DNA of 64,000 nt. It comes from Hyphomicrobiales bacterium. Lineage in GTDB: Bacteria > Pseudomonadota > Alphaproteobacteria > Rhizobiales > Rhizobiaceae. Below are positions 19,041-28,745 of the stretch, in pieces (positions within the stretch are counted from its first letter, which is position 1; every line of letters starts with the position of its first letter). The stretch covers positions 1-64,000 of the forward strand of contig UBJO01000003.1 of NCBI GenBank assembly GCA_900465665.1, written 5' to 3'. Below the pieces are notes generated by a model that saw only the letters and a list, made by a program, of their open reading frames with translations, searched no databases and was not told the origin of the DNA. The translations under genes and the position numbers were made by a program.

Positions 19041-19055
19041 CGCTGGGGGCGTTGC

Positions 19056-20030
19056 ATGCTGGAGAAGACTGCACTTGTCTGCGGCGCCGGAGGGTTTATC
19101 GGCAGCCACCTCGTCCGCCGACTGAAGCGCGACGGCTTTTGGGTTCGCGGCGTCGATCTCAAACTGCCTGATTATGAGGAAAGCGTGGCCGACGAATTCA
19201 TCGTTGGAGATCTGAGGCTGATCGACGTCTGCGAACGGGTGATCGACCGCGATTTCCACGAGATGTACCAGCTGGCGGCCGATATGGGTGGTGCCGGCTA
19301 TATTTTCACCGGCCAGCACGACGCCGACATCATTCACAATTCGGCAACGATCAATCTCAACGTCGCCGATCTGTGCCGCCGGCGCGGCGTTGGCCGCGTA
19401 TTCTTCTCGTCGTCGGCCTGCGTCTATCCCGCGGTCAACCAGGCTGATCCAGACAACCCGAACTGCGAGGAAACGTCCGCCTATCCCGCAGCACCGGACA
19501 GCGAGTACGGTTGGGAAAAGCTGATCTCGGAGCGGCTCTATCAGTCCTATGCCCGCAACTACGGCATGACCTGCCGCATCGCCCGCTACCACAACATCTT
19601 CGGCCCATCGGGAACCTGGGACGGCGGCAGGGAAAAGGCGCCGGCGGCGATCTGCCGGAAGGTGGCGCAGGCGGATCATGGCGGTGAGATCGAGATTTGG
19701 GGCGATGGCCTGCAGACCCGCTCCTTCCTCTACATCGACGAATGCATCGAGGGCACGATCCGGCTGATGCACTCGGATTTTGCCGGGCCGGTCAATATCG
19801 GCTCCGAGGAAATGGTGAGCATCAACCGCCTCGTCGACATGGTGTGCGAGATCGCCGGCAAGCGGCTGCACAAGCGGCATGTCGCTGGCCCCATGGGCGT
19901 TCGCGGCCGCAGATCGGACAACAGGTTGATTGCAGAGACCCTCCACTGGCGGCCGACGCAGAGCCTGATGGACGGCCTGGAGAAGACCTATGCGTGGATC
20001 GAAAACCAGCTTCTACGGAGCGCTGCGTGA
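19056..20030 (+). CDS. GDP-mannose 3,5-epimerase-like sugar-nucleotide epimerase
   Basis: A 324-residue short-chain epimerase that resembles plant GDP-mannose 3',5'-epimerase more than ordinary UDP-sugar epimerases. Shared blocks include ADMGGAGYI, SSSACVYP with the active-site cysteine (Cys122), the YGWEK catalytic pair (Tyr151, Lys155), GREKAPAAICRK (Lys194), GDGLQTRSFLYIDE and VNIGSEEMVSIN. The enzyme would convert GDP-D-mannose to GDP-L-galactose or GDP-L-gulose. GDP-mannose is supplied by manB/manC in the same window. It overlaps the flippase gene by a GTGA junction. The reaction is inferred from residue conservation, and other bacterial homologues could differ in product. Confidence 0.8.
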   Translation: MLEKTALVCGAGGFIGSHLVRRLKRDGFWVRGVDLKLPDYEESVADEFIVGDLRLIDVCERVIDRDFHEMYQLAADMGGAGYIFTGQHDADIIHNSATINLNVADLCRRRGVGRVFFSSSACVYPAVNQADPDNPNCEETSAYPAAPDSEYGWEKLISERLYQSYARNYGMTCRIARYHNIFGPSGTWDGGREKAPAAICRKVAQADHGGEIEIWGDGLQTRSFLYIDECIEGTIRLMHSDFAGPVNIGSEEMVSINRLVDMVCEIAGKRLHKRHVAGPMGVRGRRSDNRLIAETLHWRPTQSLMDGLEKTYAWIENQLLRSAA

Positions 20031-21334
20031 GAAGCGGCTTTCCCCAGTGTGATAGGCTCTCCGCCATGGGCGGGAGGCCACGCGGCTCGACCAACGCGGC
20101 GCTGTTGATCGTGAGCTTCGCAGTCGGGCAGGGCTCGATATTCCTGGCGCAGACATGGTTGATCCATCGCGGCGCGCTCGATCTCCTGGCGGCGTTCGCG
20201 ACGCATTTCTCCTTTGCGATCCTGGCATTGATGGTTGTCGACTTCGGCGCGCCCGTGGTCGTCGCGAGGCGGATTTCGCTGGCGGGGGACGGTGAGGTCC
20301 TGGATGTGACACGGCGCTGCTACTGGCAGGCCTCGGCTGTTCGGCTCGGTGTTGCGTTCGCTGTGTCGTTGGCTGGCCTTGGCTATGCATGGTTCGGCGG
20401 AGACGGGTTTTCACGGGGCTATGTCCCGGCGGCCATTCCGGCGCTGTTGATCTCGGCATTCAACGCGGCGGGCATCTTCGATGGGCTGGGGCTTAGCGGC
20501 ATCAGCGGGTTGACCGGGATGCTCGCCTATATCGCGTCCGCCATCGCGCTGGTCGCGGCGGGTGCACAATCAGCCTCGGCCGATGCGGGCATGATCCTCG
20601 GGGTGGCGCTGTCGCTTGGTTACGCCTTCGCGGTCGTTGCGCAACTGGCTGTGCTTTGGCGGCTGGGCTGCCAGATGCGTGTGGTGACGTTCACCGTCGC
20701 AGATTGCGGCGCGACTGCCCGTGAGGGCCTGAGCGTGCTCCTTGCGATACTGCCCGGGCAGCTGTCGTTCCGCTTTCAGATCGTGGTCTGCGCGGCGGTG
20801 CTGGGGCAGGCGGGGGTGGGATTGTTCGTCTATGGCAGGCAGATCGCGGCGGCCGCCTCGCAGGTCCTGGAGTTCGTGCGGCGCGCGCATTTTCCCGATA
20901 TGGTCCGTGCCCTTCGGTTGGGTGATACCACGTTGAGGGCGGGCTTCGAGGCGCAGCGGTTGGCGACGTTGCTTGCGATCGCGTTGACGCTTGGTTTGAT
21001 GCTGGTTGGTAGCTCCTGCTTCTTGCTGATGAGCGGCGCCTTTGCGCAATCGGGTCTGGTGGCCGCGCTCTTTTCTGTCGGGGTGCTGACCGGCGCGCTG
21101 TCGCAGACGCTGGGGCAGGCGGCGCAGGGGCTTGGCCGCTTTCGGGTCGTGGCTGTCGCCGCCGTGCTGGCCATGCTGGTCGGTTTTGGAGCGAGCGCCG
21201 GTCTGGGGGCACTGCTTGGGCTTCTCGGACTGGCGATGGCGGAAGTGGTGACGCATGTGGTCGGGGCGCTGGTGATATGGGCCTCGGTGTTCTGGCGAGT
21301 GGACGGGCGGAAGATCGTGCGGGTCGGCGCATGA
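20027..21334 (+). CDS. Polysaccharide flippase (Wzx/MOP-type membrane protein)
   Basis: A polytopic membrane protein of about 435 residues with roughly a dozen hydrophobic segments and few long loops, the pattern of MOP-superfamily flippases that move lipid-linked repeat units across the inner membrane. I place the start at GTG, which overlaps the previous stop (GTGA) and has GGAG six bases upstream. An internal ATG 39 bases later (MGGRPRGSTNAALL) is the alternative. Sequence conservation is too low by eye for a named family, and identification rests on topology plus position between a sugar-nucleotide enzyme and a polymerase. It overlaps the next gene by ATGA. Confidence 0.72.
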   Translation: MRSGFPQCDRLSAMGGRPRGSTNAALLIVSFAVGQGSIFLAQTWLIHRGALDLLAAFATHFSFAILALMVVDFGAPVVVARRISLAGDGEVLDVTRRCYWQASAVRLGVAFAVSLAGLGYAWFGGDGFSRGYVPAAIPALLISAFNAAGIFDGLGLSGISGLTGMLAYIASAIALVAAGAQSASADAGMILGVALSLGYAFAVVAQLAVLWRLGCQMRVVTFTVADCGATAREGLSVLLAILPGQLSFRFQIVVCAAVLGQAGVGLFVYGRQIAAAASQVLEFVRRAHFPDMVRALRLGDTTLRAGFEAQRLATLLAIALTLGLMLVGSSCFLLMSGAFAQSGLVAALFSVGVLTGALSQTLGQAAQGLGRFRVVAVAAVLAMLVGFGASAGLGALLGLLGLAMAEVVTHVVGALVIWASVFWRVDGRKIVRVGA

Positions 21335-22656
21335 TCAGGCTCTGGACCGTTACGGCGCTTTATCTCGCCAATCTGCCGTTCGCCGATAGCCTCTTCGTCG
21401 TTCTGCTGACGCTGCCGATGTTCCTCATGGTTTTGGTCGGGCTGTATCGCATTCGGTCGCGCCGGTTCCAGGTCGGCGATGTCTTCTGGTTCTGCCTCTT
21501 CGTCTACTTCGTGATCTCGCCCCTGCAGCGCATGCATGGGGACCGGATCGGCGGCGCGACCGCGATCACTGCCTATGCCTATGAACCGCAGGAGTTCATT
21601 GCAGCGATGCTGATCGTCGTCCTGTTTTGTCTGCCGTTCCTGTTTGTCTCGATGGAGCGAGACCAGCCACCCGCCGAAGCGGGTGGTTCGATATTTCCGA
21701 TGCCGGTTCTGCTGGCCTTGAACAGTCTCGCCTTTGCATCCTTCGTCGCATCCGAGGGCGGAATGGAGCGGCTGTTGTCGTCGCGGCTGGAGCAGGATCC
21801 GGCGCAGGCCTTCATCGGCAGCCTGTTCTTTCTTGGCCTGCAGTCCGTGACGGCTTGCCTTGTCGCGGTGCGGTTTCATGCTGCCCGATCGCGACTAATT
21901 TCTTTCGTGCCGCTGCTTTTCGTCATCGCCTTGCTGGCGGTCGCGCGAAATCCGTTCAACGCGCCGCGCTTCATGCTGCTGGCGGTCTGGGGTCCGGTCA
22001 TGCTGGCGCTTTGCGGCGGCCGGGTTGCGGCTGCATGGTTTTATGTCGCTGGCCTGTTGGCGTTGACGATCCTGTTTCCGATCCTGAACATAACCACGCG
22101 GCTTGGACTTGATGGCGTGGGCGATCTCTCCGAGATATCCGTCTTCGGCAATTTCTTCGATATTCCCTCGGTCGACGTTTTCGACATGGCGGTGCATGCG
22201 GTGCGGTTCATGTCGGCGCATGATCAGATGTGGGGAGAGAAGCTCGTCGCCATCCTGTTGTTCTTCGTGCCGCGCGCGGTCTGGGCCGGAAAGCCTGTGG
22301 TGGGCGGGCTCGATGTCGGCAACGAGCTGTTCGCGGCGGGCATGTACGGGACGCCGAACCTGTCCTTCCTCGCCGGCTGCGATCTCTACATGGATTTCGG
22401 CTTCGCCGGCGTCGCGCTGGGCGGGGCTGTCACCGCCATGCTGCTGCGGTCGGTGCTGATGGCGAAATGGGGCGTGGTCGGCGGCGTCAGCGTGTTGCGT
22501 ATTCTCATCGCCTCGTCGATGCCGATCCTTTTGCGAGGTCCCGTCGGCGCCGTGCTGCCGTTGTTCGTTTGCCAGATCGCGGTTGTTTTGGCGTTGTCGT
22601 GGCCGGTCCGGGACCAAGTCTATCCGGCGCCGTTCTATCGCGAGCGGTTGCGATGA
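21331..22656 (+). CDS. O-antigen/exopolysaccharide polymerase-like membrane protein (Wzy-like)
   Basis: A 441-residue protein with about ten or more membrane segments and one larger loop in the second half (around the PRAVWAGKPVVGG region), matching Wzy-type polymerases, which are poorly conserved in sequence. The segment FVPRAVW is a motif often seen in O-antigen polymerase families, from memory. The start ATG overlaps the flippase stop (ATGA), and its own stop overlaps the acetyltransferase start in the same way. It would join repeat units at the periplasmic face, with length set by the Wzz-kinase upstream. Confidence 0.7.
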   Translation: MIRLWTVTALYLANLPFADSLFVVLLTLPMFLMVLVGLYRIRSRRFQVGDVFWFCLFVYFVISPLQRMHGDRIGGATAITAYAYEPQEFIAAMLIVVLFCLPFLFVSMERDQPPAEAGGSIFPMPVLLALNSLAFASFVASEGGMERLLSSRLEQDPAQAFIGSLFFLGLQSVTACLVAVRFHAARSRLISFVPLLFVIALLAVARNPFNAPRFMLLAVWGPVMLALCGGRVAAAWFYVAGLLALTILFPILNITTRLGLDGVGDLSEISVFGNFFDIPSVDVFDMAVHAVRFMSAHDQMWGEKLVAILLFFVPRAVWAGKPVVGGLDVGNELFAAGMYGTPNLSFLAGCDLYMDFGFAGVALGGAVTAMLLRSVLMAKWGVVGGVSVLRILIASSMPILLRGPVGAVLPLFVCQIAVVLALSWPVRDQVYPAPFYRERLR

Positions 22657-23243
22657 TGACGGAAGGCGGGTCAGAGAATTTCGGCATACTCGACGCCTCG
22701 ACGTCCGGATCGCGTGAGGGCGGGCCGAGTTTTAGCGTTAGGCACCGCGCGCTACGGCTCGCCTGGGGGATCGCCTGGGCGCTGCTGGCGGCGTGGACGC
22801 CGGCGCCGTTGCATTGGTGGCGAACGTTTCTGTTGCGGCTGTTTGGGGCGCGGTTGGCGCGCAATGTGCGGGTGCATGGAGCGGCGCGGATCTGGTATCC
22901 GCCGCATCTGATTATGGAGGAGAACACGCTGGTCGGTCGCGGGGCGATCATCTACTGCGTTGCGCCTGTTCGCCTCGGGCGTGGCGTGGTGATCTCGCAG
23001 GGCGCGCATCTGTGTACCGGCTCGCATGATATCGATGATGCGTCGTTCCAGCTTACGGCTCGGCCAATTACCATTGGCGCGGAGGCCTGGGTCGCCGCCG
23101 AGGCCTTTGTCGGTCCCGGCGTTTTTATCGGGGAGGGGGCGGTTCTTGGCGCGCGGGGCGTTGCCTTCAGCGATCTTGCCGCACGGACCGTTTATGCCGG
23201 CAATCCGGCGCGGCCGATCCGGGCTCGAGTTACCAGCCCATAG
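22653..23243 (+). CDS. WcaF-like left-handed beta-helix acetyltransferase
   Basis: A 196-residue hexapeptide-repeat acetyltransferase. It resembles WcaF/NodL-type enzymes: a hydrophobic N-terminal region (LRLAWGIAWALLAAWTP), then repeats such as VRVHGAARIWYP, NTLVGRGAIIYC and VVISQGAHLCTGSHD, and the final AEAFVGPGVFIGEGAVLGARG. The histidine in CTGSHD is the usual catalytic base position. It probably O-acetylates the polysaccharide made by this cluster. Translation is coupled to the polymerase by an ATGA overlap. The last codons carry a 15-base sequence repeated 25 bases downstream. Confidence 0.85.
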   Translation: MMTEGGSENFGILDASTSGSREGGPSFSVRHRALRLAWGIAWALLAAWTPAPLHWWRTFLLRLFGARLARNVRVHGAARIWYPPHLIMEENTLVGRGAIIYCVAPVRLGRGVVISQGAHLCTGSHDIDDASFQLTARPITIGAEAWVAAEAFVGPGVFIGEGAVLGARGVAFSDLAARTVYAGNPARPIRARVTSP

Positions 23244-23271
23244 CCGCGCGCGCGTCACCAGCCCATAGCCG
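23232..23271. repeat. Short direct repeat spanning two convergent 3' ends
   Basis: ACCAGCCCATAGCCG occurs twice with a 25-base period. The first copy holds the stop of the acetyltransferase gene, and the second encodes the last residues and part of the stop of the opposing SGNH hydrolase gene. A local duplication extending coding ends is the simplest reading. Confidence 0.75.
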
Positions 23272-25099
23272 TGGTCGCCGATACCCAGGCTGCGGCGGCG
23301 ATCGCATAGCCCTGGTCGTTCAGATGCAGCGCATCGGAGCGTAAGGACCTTGGAATTAGGCCGGCGGCGACGTCCTGTTGGTCCTCGGTCGTCTGATTGG
23401 CGGCGGCGGCGAGCGCGGCGTGCAGATCGACGAAGCGTGTCGTGTGCATGTTGGCCAGTGTGGCGTTTAGGGCGGCGATCGTCTGGCGGGTTTCGGGGGT
23501 GTCGGCGGCGGAAGGCAGGATCGAGCCGATCAGGTAGCGGCCGCCGGGCACATGGGCGGCCATGGCCGCGATGTCGGAGAGAACGGCTTCTGGTGTGACC
23601 GCATTGTTGCGGCCGGCCCACAGCCATTGGATCTGGCCGGTGGTCACATCGCTGGGGTGGAAGGGCGTGGCGTATGCGACGGCCACGGTATCGCCCGCAT
23701 GGCTACGCGTGAACAGGTAGCGCGTGCCGCTATCGGTCGTCAGCGTGCCCTCCACGCCGGGCAGCGTGCCGCTGAGGCCGATGGCGCCATTGGCGCCGTG
23801 CAGCGCCTCGACCGATCGATAGAGGACCTCAACTTGAGGGGTCTCGTCGCCCCATTCGATGACGATGTTGTCGAGCGACCAGCGGAGAAGGCTGCCGCTG
23901 CTGAGGAAGGCGATTGCCCCGCAGGATGGGTTTGCGCTGGCGAGATTGCCGGCTGAGAAGATCAGTTCGTAATGGCCGCTGGCCGAGATCGCCGATGTGG
24001 GGTCGCCGCCCGATGTCGTCGTCGCCCAGCTGCCGCCCGGTGCGGCGAGCCCGCCGACATGGATCTGGCCGCTGCCGTCGATGATCTCGATGTCGAAGGC
24101 GATGTGGATGAGCTTGCCGCCTGGGATTTCGGCAACGTTGAGTTCGCAGCCGCGCAGCACGCCGGCGTCGTCGTTTTCGACGATCAGCCTGCCGTCGCGC
24201 GTCGAGACCGGTGCTGCGCGACCGTCCTGGATTCGCGGCAGCCAGCCCTCGTTGTTCTGATCGAAACGATAGAGCCGCGAGAACTCCGGGTGATAGGCGG
24301 GGATTTCGCCATCGCCGGGTGTCAGTTGCAGCGTTGTTGCGGCCGCGCCTTGTTCGAGCTGGCCGGGGAAGATGCGCAGGGTGATGTCGATCGCGCTGCC
24401 AGGGATGATATCGAGCAGATGCGTGGAGCGGATGAAGCCATGGGTGTTGGTCGCCGTCGCCGAGACCTGGCTCCGCGTGCCATCCAGGACGAAAGCGGGC
24501 GCGGCGATTTCGGCGAGGTAGCCGCCGAGTTCGTCGGCCTCGATCAGCAGCAGGCGCATGCCCGCTACGCCTGACGTGGAGCCTGCGATCATCTGGATCG
24601 TGCTCGAGATCGTCCAGGGGCTGCCCGGTTCCGCCGCGTAGTTGGCGGCAATAGTGCCGTAGATCTGCCGGCCGATGTCGGTGAAGCCGGCTGTCGCCGT
24701 CCCGTGGATCCTGACATCGCCATAGGGCAGGCCGTTTTCGTCGGTGCCCTTGTTGATGAATTCATGCGTGAGCCCGCTGACGATACCGGTCTCGAACCGG
24801 TCCATCCAGTCGCGCGTATGCGGATAGAGGTTCCTGATATCGCCGACGGCGACCGCAAGCAGCAGCGGCACGCCGCCCTGTCTGGCCGCGATCTCGGTCG
24901 AGGTCTGGCCGCCGATGCCGCGATTGATGATCGTCCTCGGCGGATGGAAGAGGCCGGCGGCAATGGACGGGAAGGTATGGTCGCGGGACGATGCGCCGGC
25001 GCCCTCGGTCAGGCTGTCGCCGAACGCGATGATCGTGCGGGAGGCAGGGCTTTGCCGGGCGGGGGATTGGGTAGTCGAAAGGCCGATACCGAGAAGCAT
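23255..25099 (-). CDS. GDSL/SGNH hydrolase with a large insertion in the catalytic domain
   Basis: A 614-residue protein whose SGNH catalytic blocks lie at its two ends. Block I is AFGDSLTEG (Ser29), block II the INRGIGG segment, block III WAGRNN near residue 493, and block V DALHLNDQG (Asp589, His592). The roughly 350 residues between carry beta-rich, possibly carbohydrate-binding modules (for example CELNVAEIPGGKLIHIAFDI). I see no strong signal peptide. CAGGAGA precedes ATG. It is convergent with the acetyltransferase, so a polysaccharide O-deacetylase or esterase role is attractive, but that is inference. Confidence 0.78.
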   Translation of the reverse strand: MLLGIGLSTTQSPARQSPASRTIIAFGDSLTEGAGASSRDHTFPSIAAGLFHPPRTIINRGIGGQTSTEIAARQGGVPLLLAVAVGDIRNLYPHTRDWMDRFETGIVSGLTHEFINKGTDENGLPYGDVRIHGTATAGFTDIGRQIYGTIAANYAAEPGSPWTISSTIQMIAGSTSGVAGMRLLLIEADELGGYLAEIAAPAFVLDGTRSQVSATATNTHGFIRSTHLLDIIPGSAIDITLRIFPGQLEQGAAATTLQLTPGDGEIPAYHPEFSRLYRFDQNNEGWLPRIQDGRAAPVSTRDGRLIVENDDAGVLRGCELNVAEIPGGKLIHIAFDIEIIDGSGQIHVGGLAAPGGSWATTTSGGDPTSAISASGHYELIFSAGNLASANPSCGAIAFLSSGSLLRWSLDNIVIEWGDETPQVEVLYRSVEALHGANGAIGLSGTLPGVEGTLTTDSGTRYLFTRSHAGDTVAVAYATPFHPSDVTTGQIQWLWAGRNNAVTPEAVLSDIAAMAAHVPGGRYLIGSILPSAADTPETRQTIAALNATLANMHTTRFVDLHAALAAAANQTTEDQQDVAAGLIPRSLRSDALHLNDQGYAIAAAAWVSATTAMGW

Positions 25100-25432
25100 T
25101 GCGGGTCTCCTGTAGGAATTGGGAAAAATATCCTAGTTCAGTCTCGGGAGACGGGGACGAGCTGTTGGCGCAAGTTCTTTTGCGGTCGAGCCGCGCAAAG
25201 CGTGGTTACCTTCATGTTGTCTTAAGTAATTATCTTGAGATTACAGTTTCCTTGTTCCATGATGATTCCGGCCGGAAGGTTTTCTGTGTCCGACGTCATG
25301 TCGATCGATGCAGATCGCTTCCGTAGAGAACATGTTTCCTGGTCATCGATCGCGTTTTGCGGCCGCTAGACTTGATTTCACAATAGTACGCCGCCTGTGT
25401 GCGCTCGCCGTGGGCCTGATTGGGAAGATTGC
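25100..25432. other. 333-base gap between divergent SGNH hydrolase and GNAT genes
   Basis: The gap is lower in GC than its neighbours and must hold the promoters of both genes. I see no convincing hairpin, repeat, RNA gene or small coding region. Short frames here lack ribosome sites and family features. Confidence 0.5.
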
Positions 25433-26278
25433 ATGAATTCGGAGTTTGCCGTTCGCCCCATGCGGCCCGGTGAGTTGGAGCTAGTGCTCGAATGGGCGCG
25501 CCAGGAGGGGTGGAATCCAGGTCTCGACGATTCGCTTCCATTTCATGACGCGGATCCATCGGGGTTTTTCGTCGGCGCGGTCGGCGAAGTCCCCGTCGGC
25601 TCGATATCCGTCGTCAAATATGGCGATGACCTGGCCTTTCTCGGGCTCTACATGGTTCACCCGGAATTTCGCGGCAAGGGTTACGGCAGGGCGATCTGGG
25701 ATGCCGGCATCGCATCGGCGAATGGCCGCAGCATCGGGCTCGATGGCGTCGTCGCCCAGCAGGAGAATTACCGCAAGGCTGGCTTCGAGGAGGCTTACAA
25801 GACGGTTCGCTATGGCGGCGTGATCGGCTCTTTGCCATCGTCGTCTCTGACCGCCACGCCCGTGACCGACAAGCTGGACGGGCTGGTGCGCTATGATGCC
25901 AGCGTGTTTTCAGCGCAGCGCCCGGCCTTCGTGACCTCGTGGTGCACCAACCGCAAGCATCGGCGCACGGCCGTCGTGCGCAAGAGCGGCAAGATCCGTG
26001 GCTATGGCACGATCCGCCGCTGTTATGACGGATACAAGATCGGGCCGCTGTTTGCCGCCGATGCGGATAGCGCCGCGGCACTGCTTTCCACGCTCGGGCA
26101 GGAGGCGAAGGGCGCACGGGTGTTCATCGATATCCCCTCTGACAATCGCGAAGCCGTGGCGCTTGCCGTCGGCATGGGGCTGGAGCCGGTGTTCGAGACA
26201 TCTCGCATGTATCGCGGCGCCGTTCCCACGGTTCCGCTGAAGAATGTCTTCGGCGTCACCACATTGGAACTGGGCTAG
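25433..26278 (+). CDS. Two-domain GNAT N-acetyltransferase
   Basis: A 281-residue protein with an N-terminal GNAT domain (residues about 5-125), including the acetyl-CoA loop HPEFRGKGYGRAIW. A second domain (about 150-281) contains GYGTIRRCYDGYKIGPLFA and SDNREAVALAVGMGLEP. This is the organisation of the YitH/HolE-type acetyltransferases whose C-terminal half is the Acetyltransf_18 domain. The substrate is unknown. The start ATG has GGGAAG upstream. It is convergent with an EamA transporter, the two stop codons being adjacent. Confidence 0.83.
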   Translation: MNSEFAVRPMRPGELELVLEWARQEGWNPGLDDSLPFHDADPSGFFVGAVGEVPVGSISVVKYGDDLAFLGLYMVHPEFRGKGYGRAIWDAGIASANGRSIGLDGVVAQQENYRKAGFEEAYKTVRYGGVIGSLPSSSLTATPVTDKLDGLVRYDASVFSAQRPAFVTSWCTNRKHRRTAVVRKSGKIRGYGTIRRCYDGYKIGPLFAADADSAAALLSTLGQEAKGARVFIDIPSDNREAVALAVGMGLEPVFETSRMYRGAVPTVPLKNVFGVTTLELG

Positions 26279-26285
26279 CTAGCCC
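26272..26285. repeat. 14-bp palindrome formed by two abutting stop codons
   Basis: GGGCTAGCTAGCCC is a perfect palindrome made of the TAG of the GNAT gene and the TAG of the opposing EamA gene with their flanks. With no T-tract it is not an obvious terminator, although both transcripts could fold it. Confidence 0.6.
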
Positions 26286-27190
26286 GCGTCCGACGTCGCA
26301 GGGGCCACTCGATTGGGACGGCCCTTTTCGGCGATGGCGATGCCGCCGAGCGTCAAGACCAGTGCCACGATGTGGAACGTCTGCAGCGTTTCGCCGAGTA
26401 GCGCGACCGAAAACAGGGTGCCGAAGACGGGCACGAGATTGATGAAGAGCGCTGCGCGGTTGGCGCCGATCCACTCGACGCCCTTGATATAAAAGACCTG
26501 CGCCATCAGCGAGGCGAAGATTGCCGTGTAGATGGTGATGAGCCATCCGGTCGCGTCGGGAGCCTGTGCCGCACCCTTCGATGCCTCCCAGGCGAGAAGC
26601 GGCAGCGCGCTCAGCATGGCGCCGAGCGCGGGCACGGCCATCAGCGTGCGCCAGTCGAGCGGCGGCTTCCATCGCAGGAAGATGGTGTAGACCGAGTAGG
26701 CGGCGACCGCGACCAGCATCAGGCCGTCGCCGGTGTTGAGGCCGAGCTCCAAAAGCGTGGTCAGGCTGCCGTGGGCGGCCGTGAGTGCCACGCCGATCAA
26801 GGTCATCGCGAAACCCAGGATCTGGGCCAGAGACACGCCGGTGCGGAAGAATAGGAAGTTGAGCAGGAATATCAGCATCGGGATGCCTGCCTGCTCGATT
26901 GCGACATTGATGGCGGTCGTATATTTTACCGCGGAATAGAGCATGGCATTGAAGAGCGTGTAGCCGACGATGCCGTAGAAGAAGAGCAGAGGGAGGTTTT
27001 TGCGCACGACCGGCCAGTCGCGCTTCAGCTGCGGCACGGATATGGCGGCAATGATCGCCGTTGCGACGAACCAGCGCAGCGATGTCAGCATCATCGGGCT
27101 GACGTGACCGAGCGCCAGTTTTCCAGCAACGGTATTGCCACCCCAGCACATCGCGGCAACGACAAGGCATATGTAGGCGGCAAACTGCAC
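26279..27190 (-). CDS. EamA-family (DMT) small-molecule exporter
   Basis: An inner-membrane transporter of 303 residues with ten predicted helices in two EamA repeats. The first begins AYICLVVAAMCWGGNTVAGK and the second follows the central TLMAVPALGAMLSALP segment. The duplicated motif ending in LNLVPVFGTLFSVALLGE is typical. Substrates of the family include amino acids and drugs and cannot be predicted here. The start is GTG with GGGAGAGA eight bases upstream. Confidence 0.88.
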   Translation of the reverse strand: MQFAAYICLVVAAMCWGGNTVAGKLALGHVSPMMLTSLRWFVATAIIAAISVPQLKRDWPVVRKNLPLLFFYGIVGYTLFNAMLYSAVKYTTAINVAIEQAGIPMLIFLLNFLFFRTGVSLAQILGFAMTLIGVALTAAHGSLTTLLELGLNTGDGLMLVAVAAYSVYTIFLRWKPPLDWRTLMAVPALGAMLSALPLLAWEASKGAAQAPDATGWLITIYTAIFASLMAQVFYIKGVEWIGANRAALFINLVPVFGTLFSVALLGETLQTFHIVALVLTLGGIAIAEKGRPNRVAPATSDAG

Positions 27191-27389
27191 GGCCGATTCT
27201 CTCCCGGTCGGCTGCGCGGGCGCAGAACTTCCTCCGACGATGGCGGCAAATAGCCTGCCAATAGCTGATTTGTCACGTAAAAAGCCAATTCAGACGGCAA
27301 TACAGGGTCGCTTTCCCAAAAACAAAGCCTTATAGATGCGCGGGTTTGAGCAGGGAGCGGTTAAATCCGCCTTTAACAGGAAGACGTGA

Positions 27390-28685
<1,296 letters not shown>

Positions 28686-28703
28686 GGTTTTATATGATTA
28701 TTT

Positions 28704-28728
28704 GTGTGGTTCGCGCGGCGAACCACAC
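28704..28728 (+). other. Perfect 11-bp hairpin between purA and the next gene
   Basis: GTGTGGTTCGC and GCGAACCACAC are separated by GCG. The hairpin starts about 19 bases after the purA stop and ends about five bases before the GAGAAAG ribosome site of the next gene. There is no T-tract. It could act as a weak terminator, an RNA-stability element or a leader structure. Confidence 0.7.
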
Positions 28729-28745
28729 TCTTAGAGAAAGTACGT

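Noticed and set aside
27191-27389. A purine riboswitch ahead of purA
   Set aside because: I could not find the paired P1-P3 arrangement or conserved loop bases; the leader is short and unstructured by eye.
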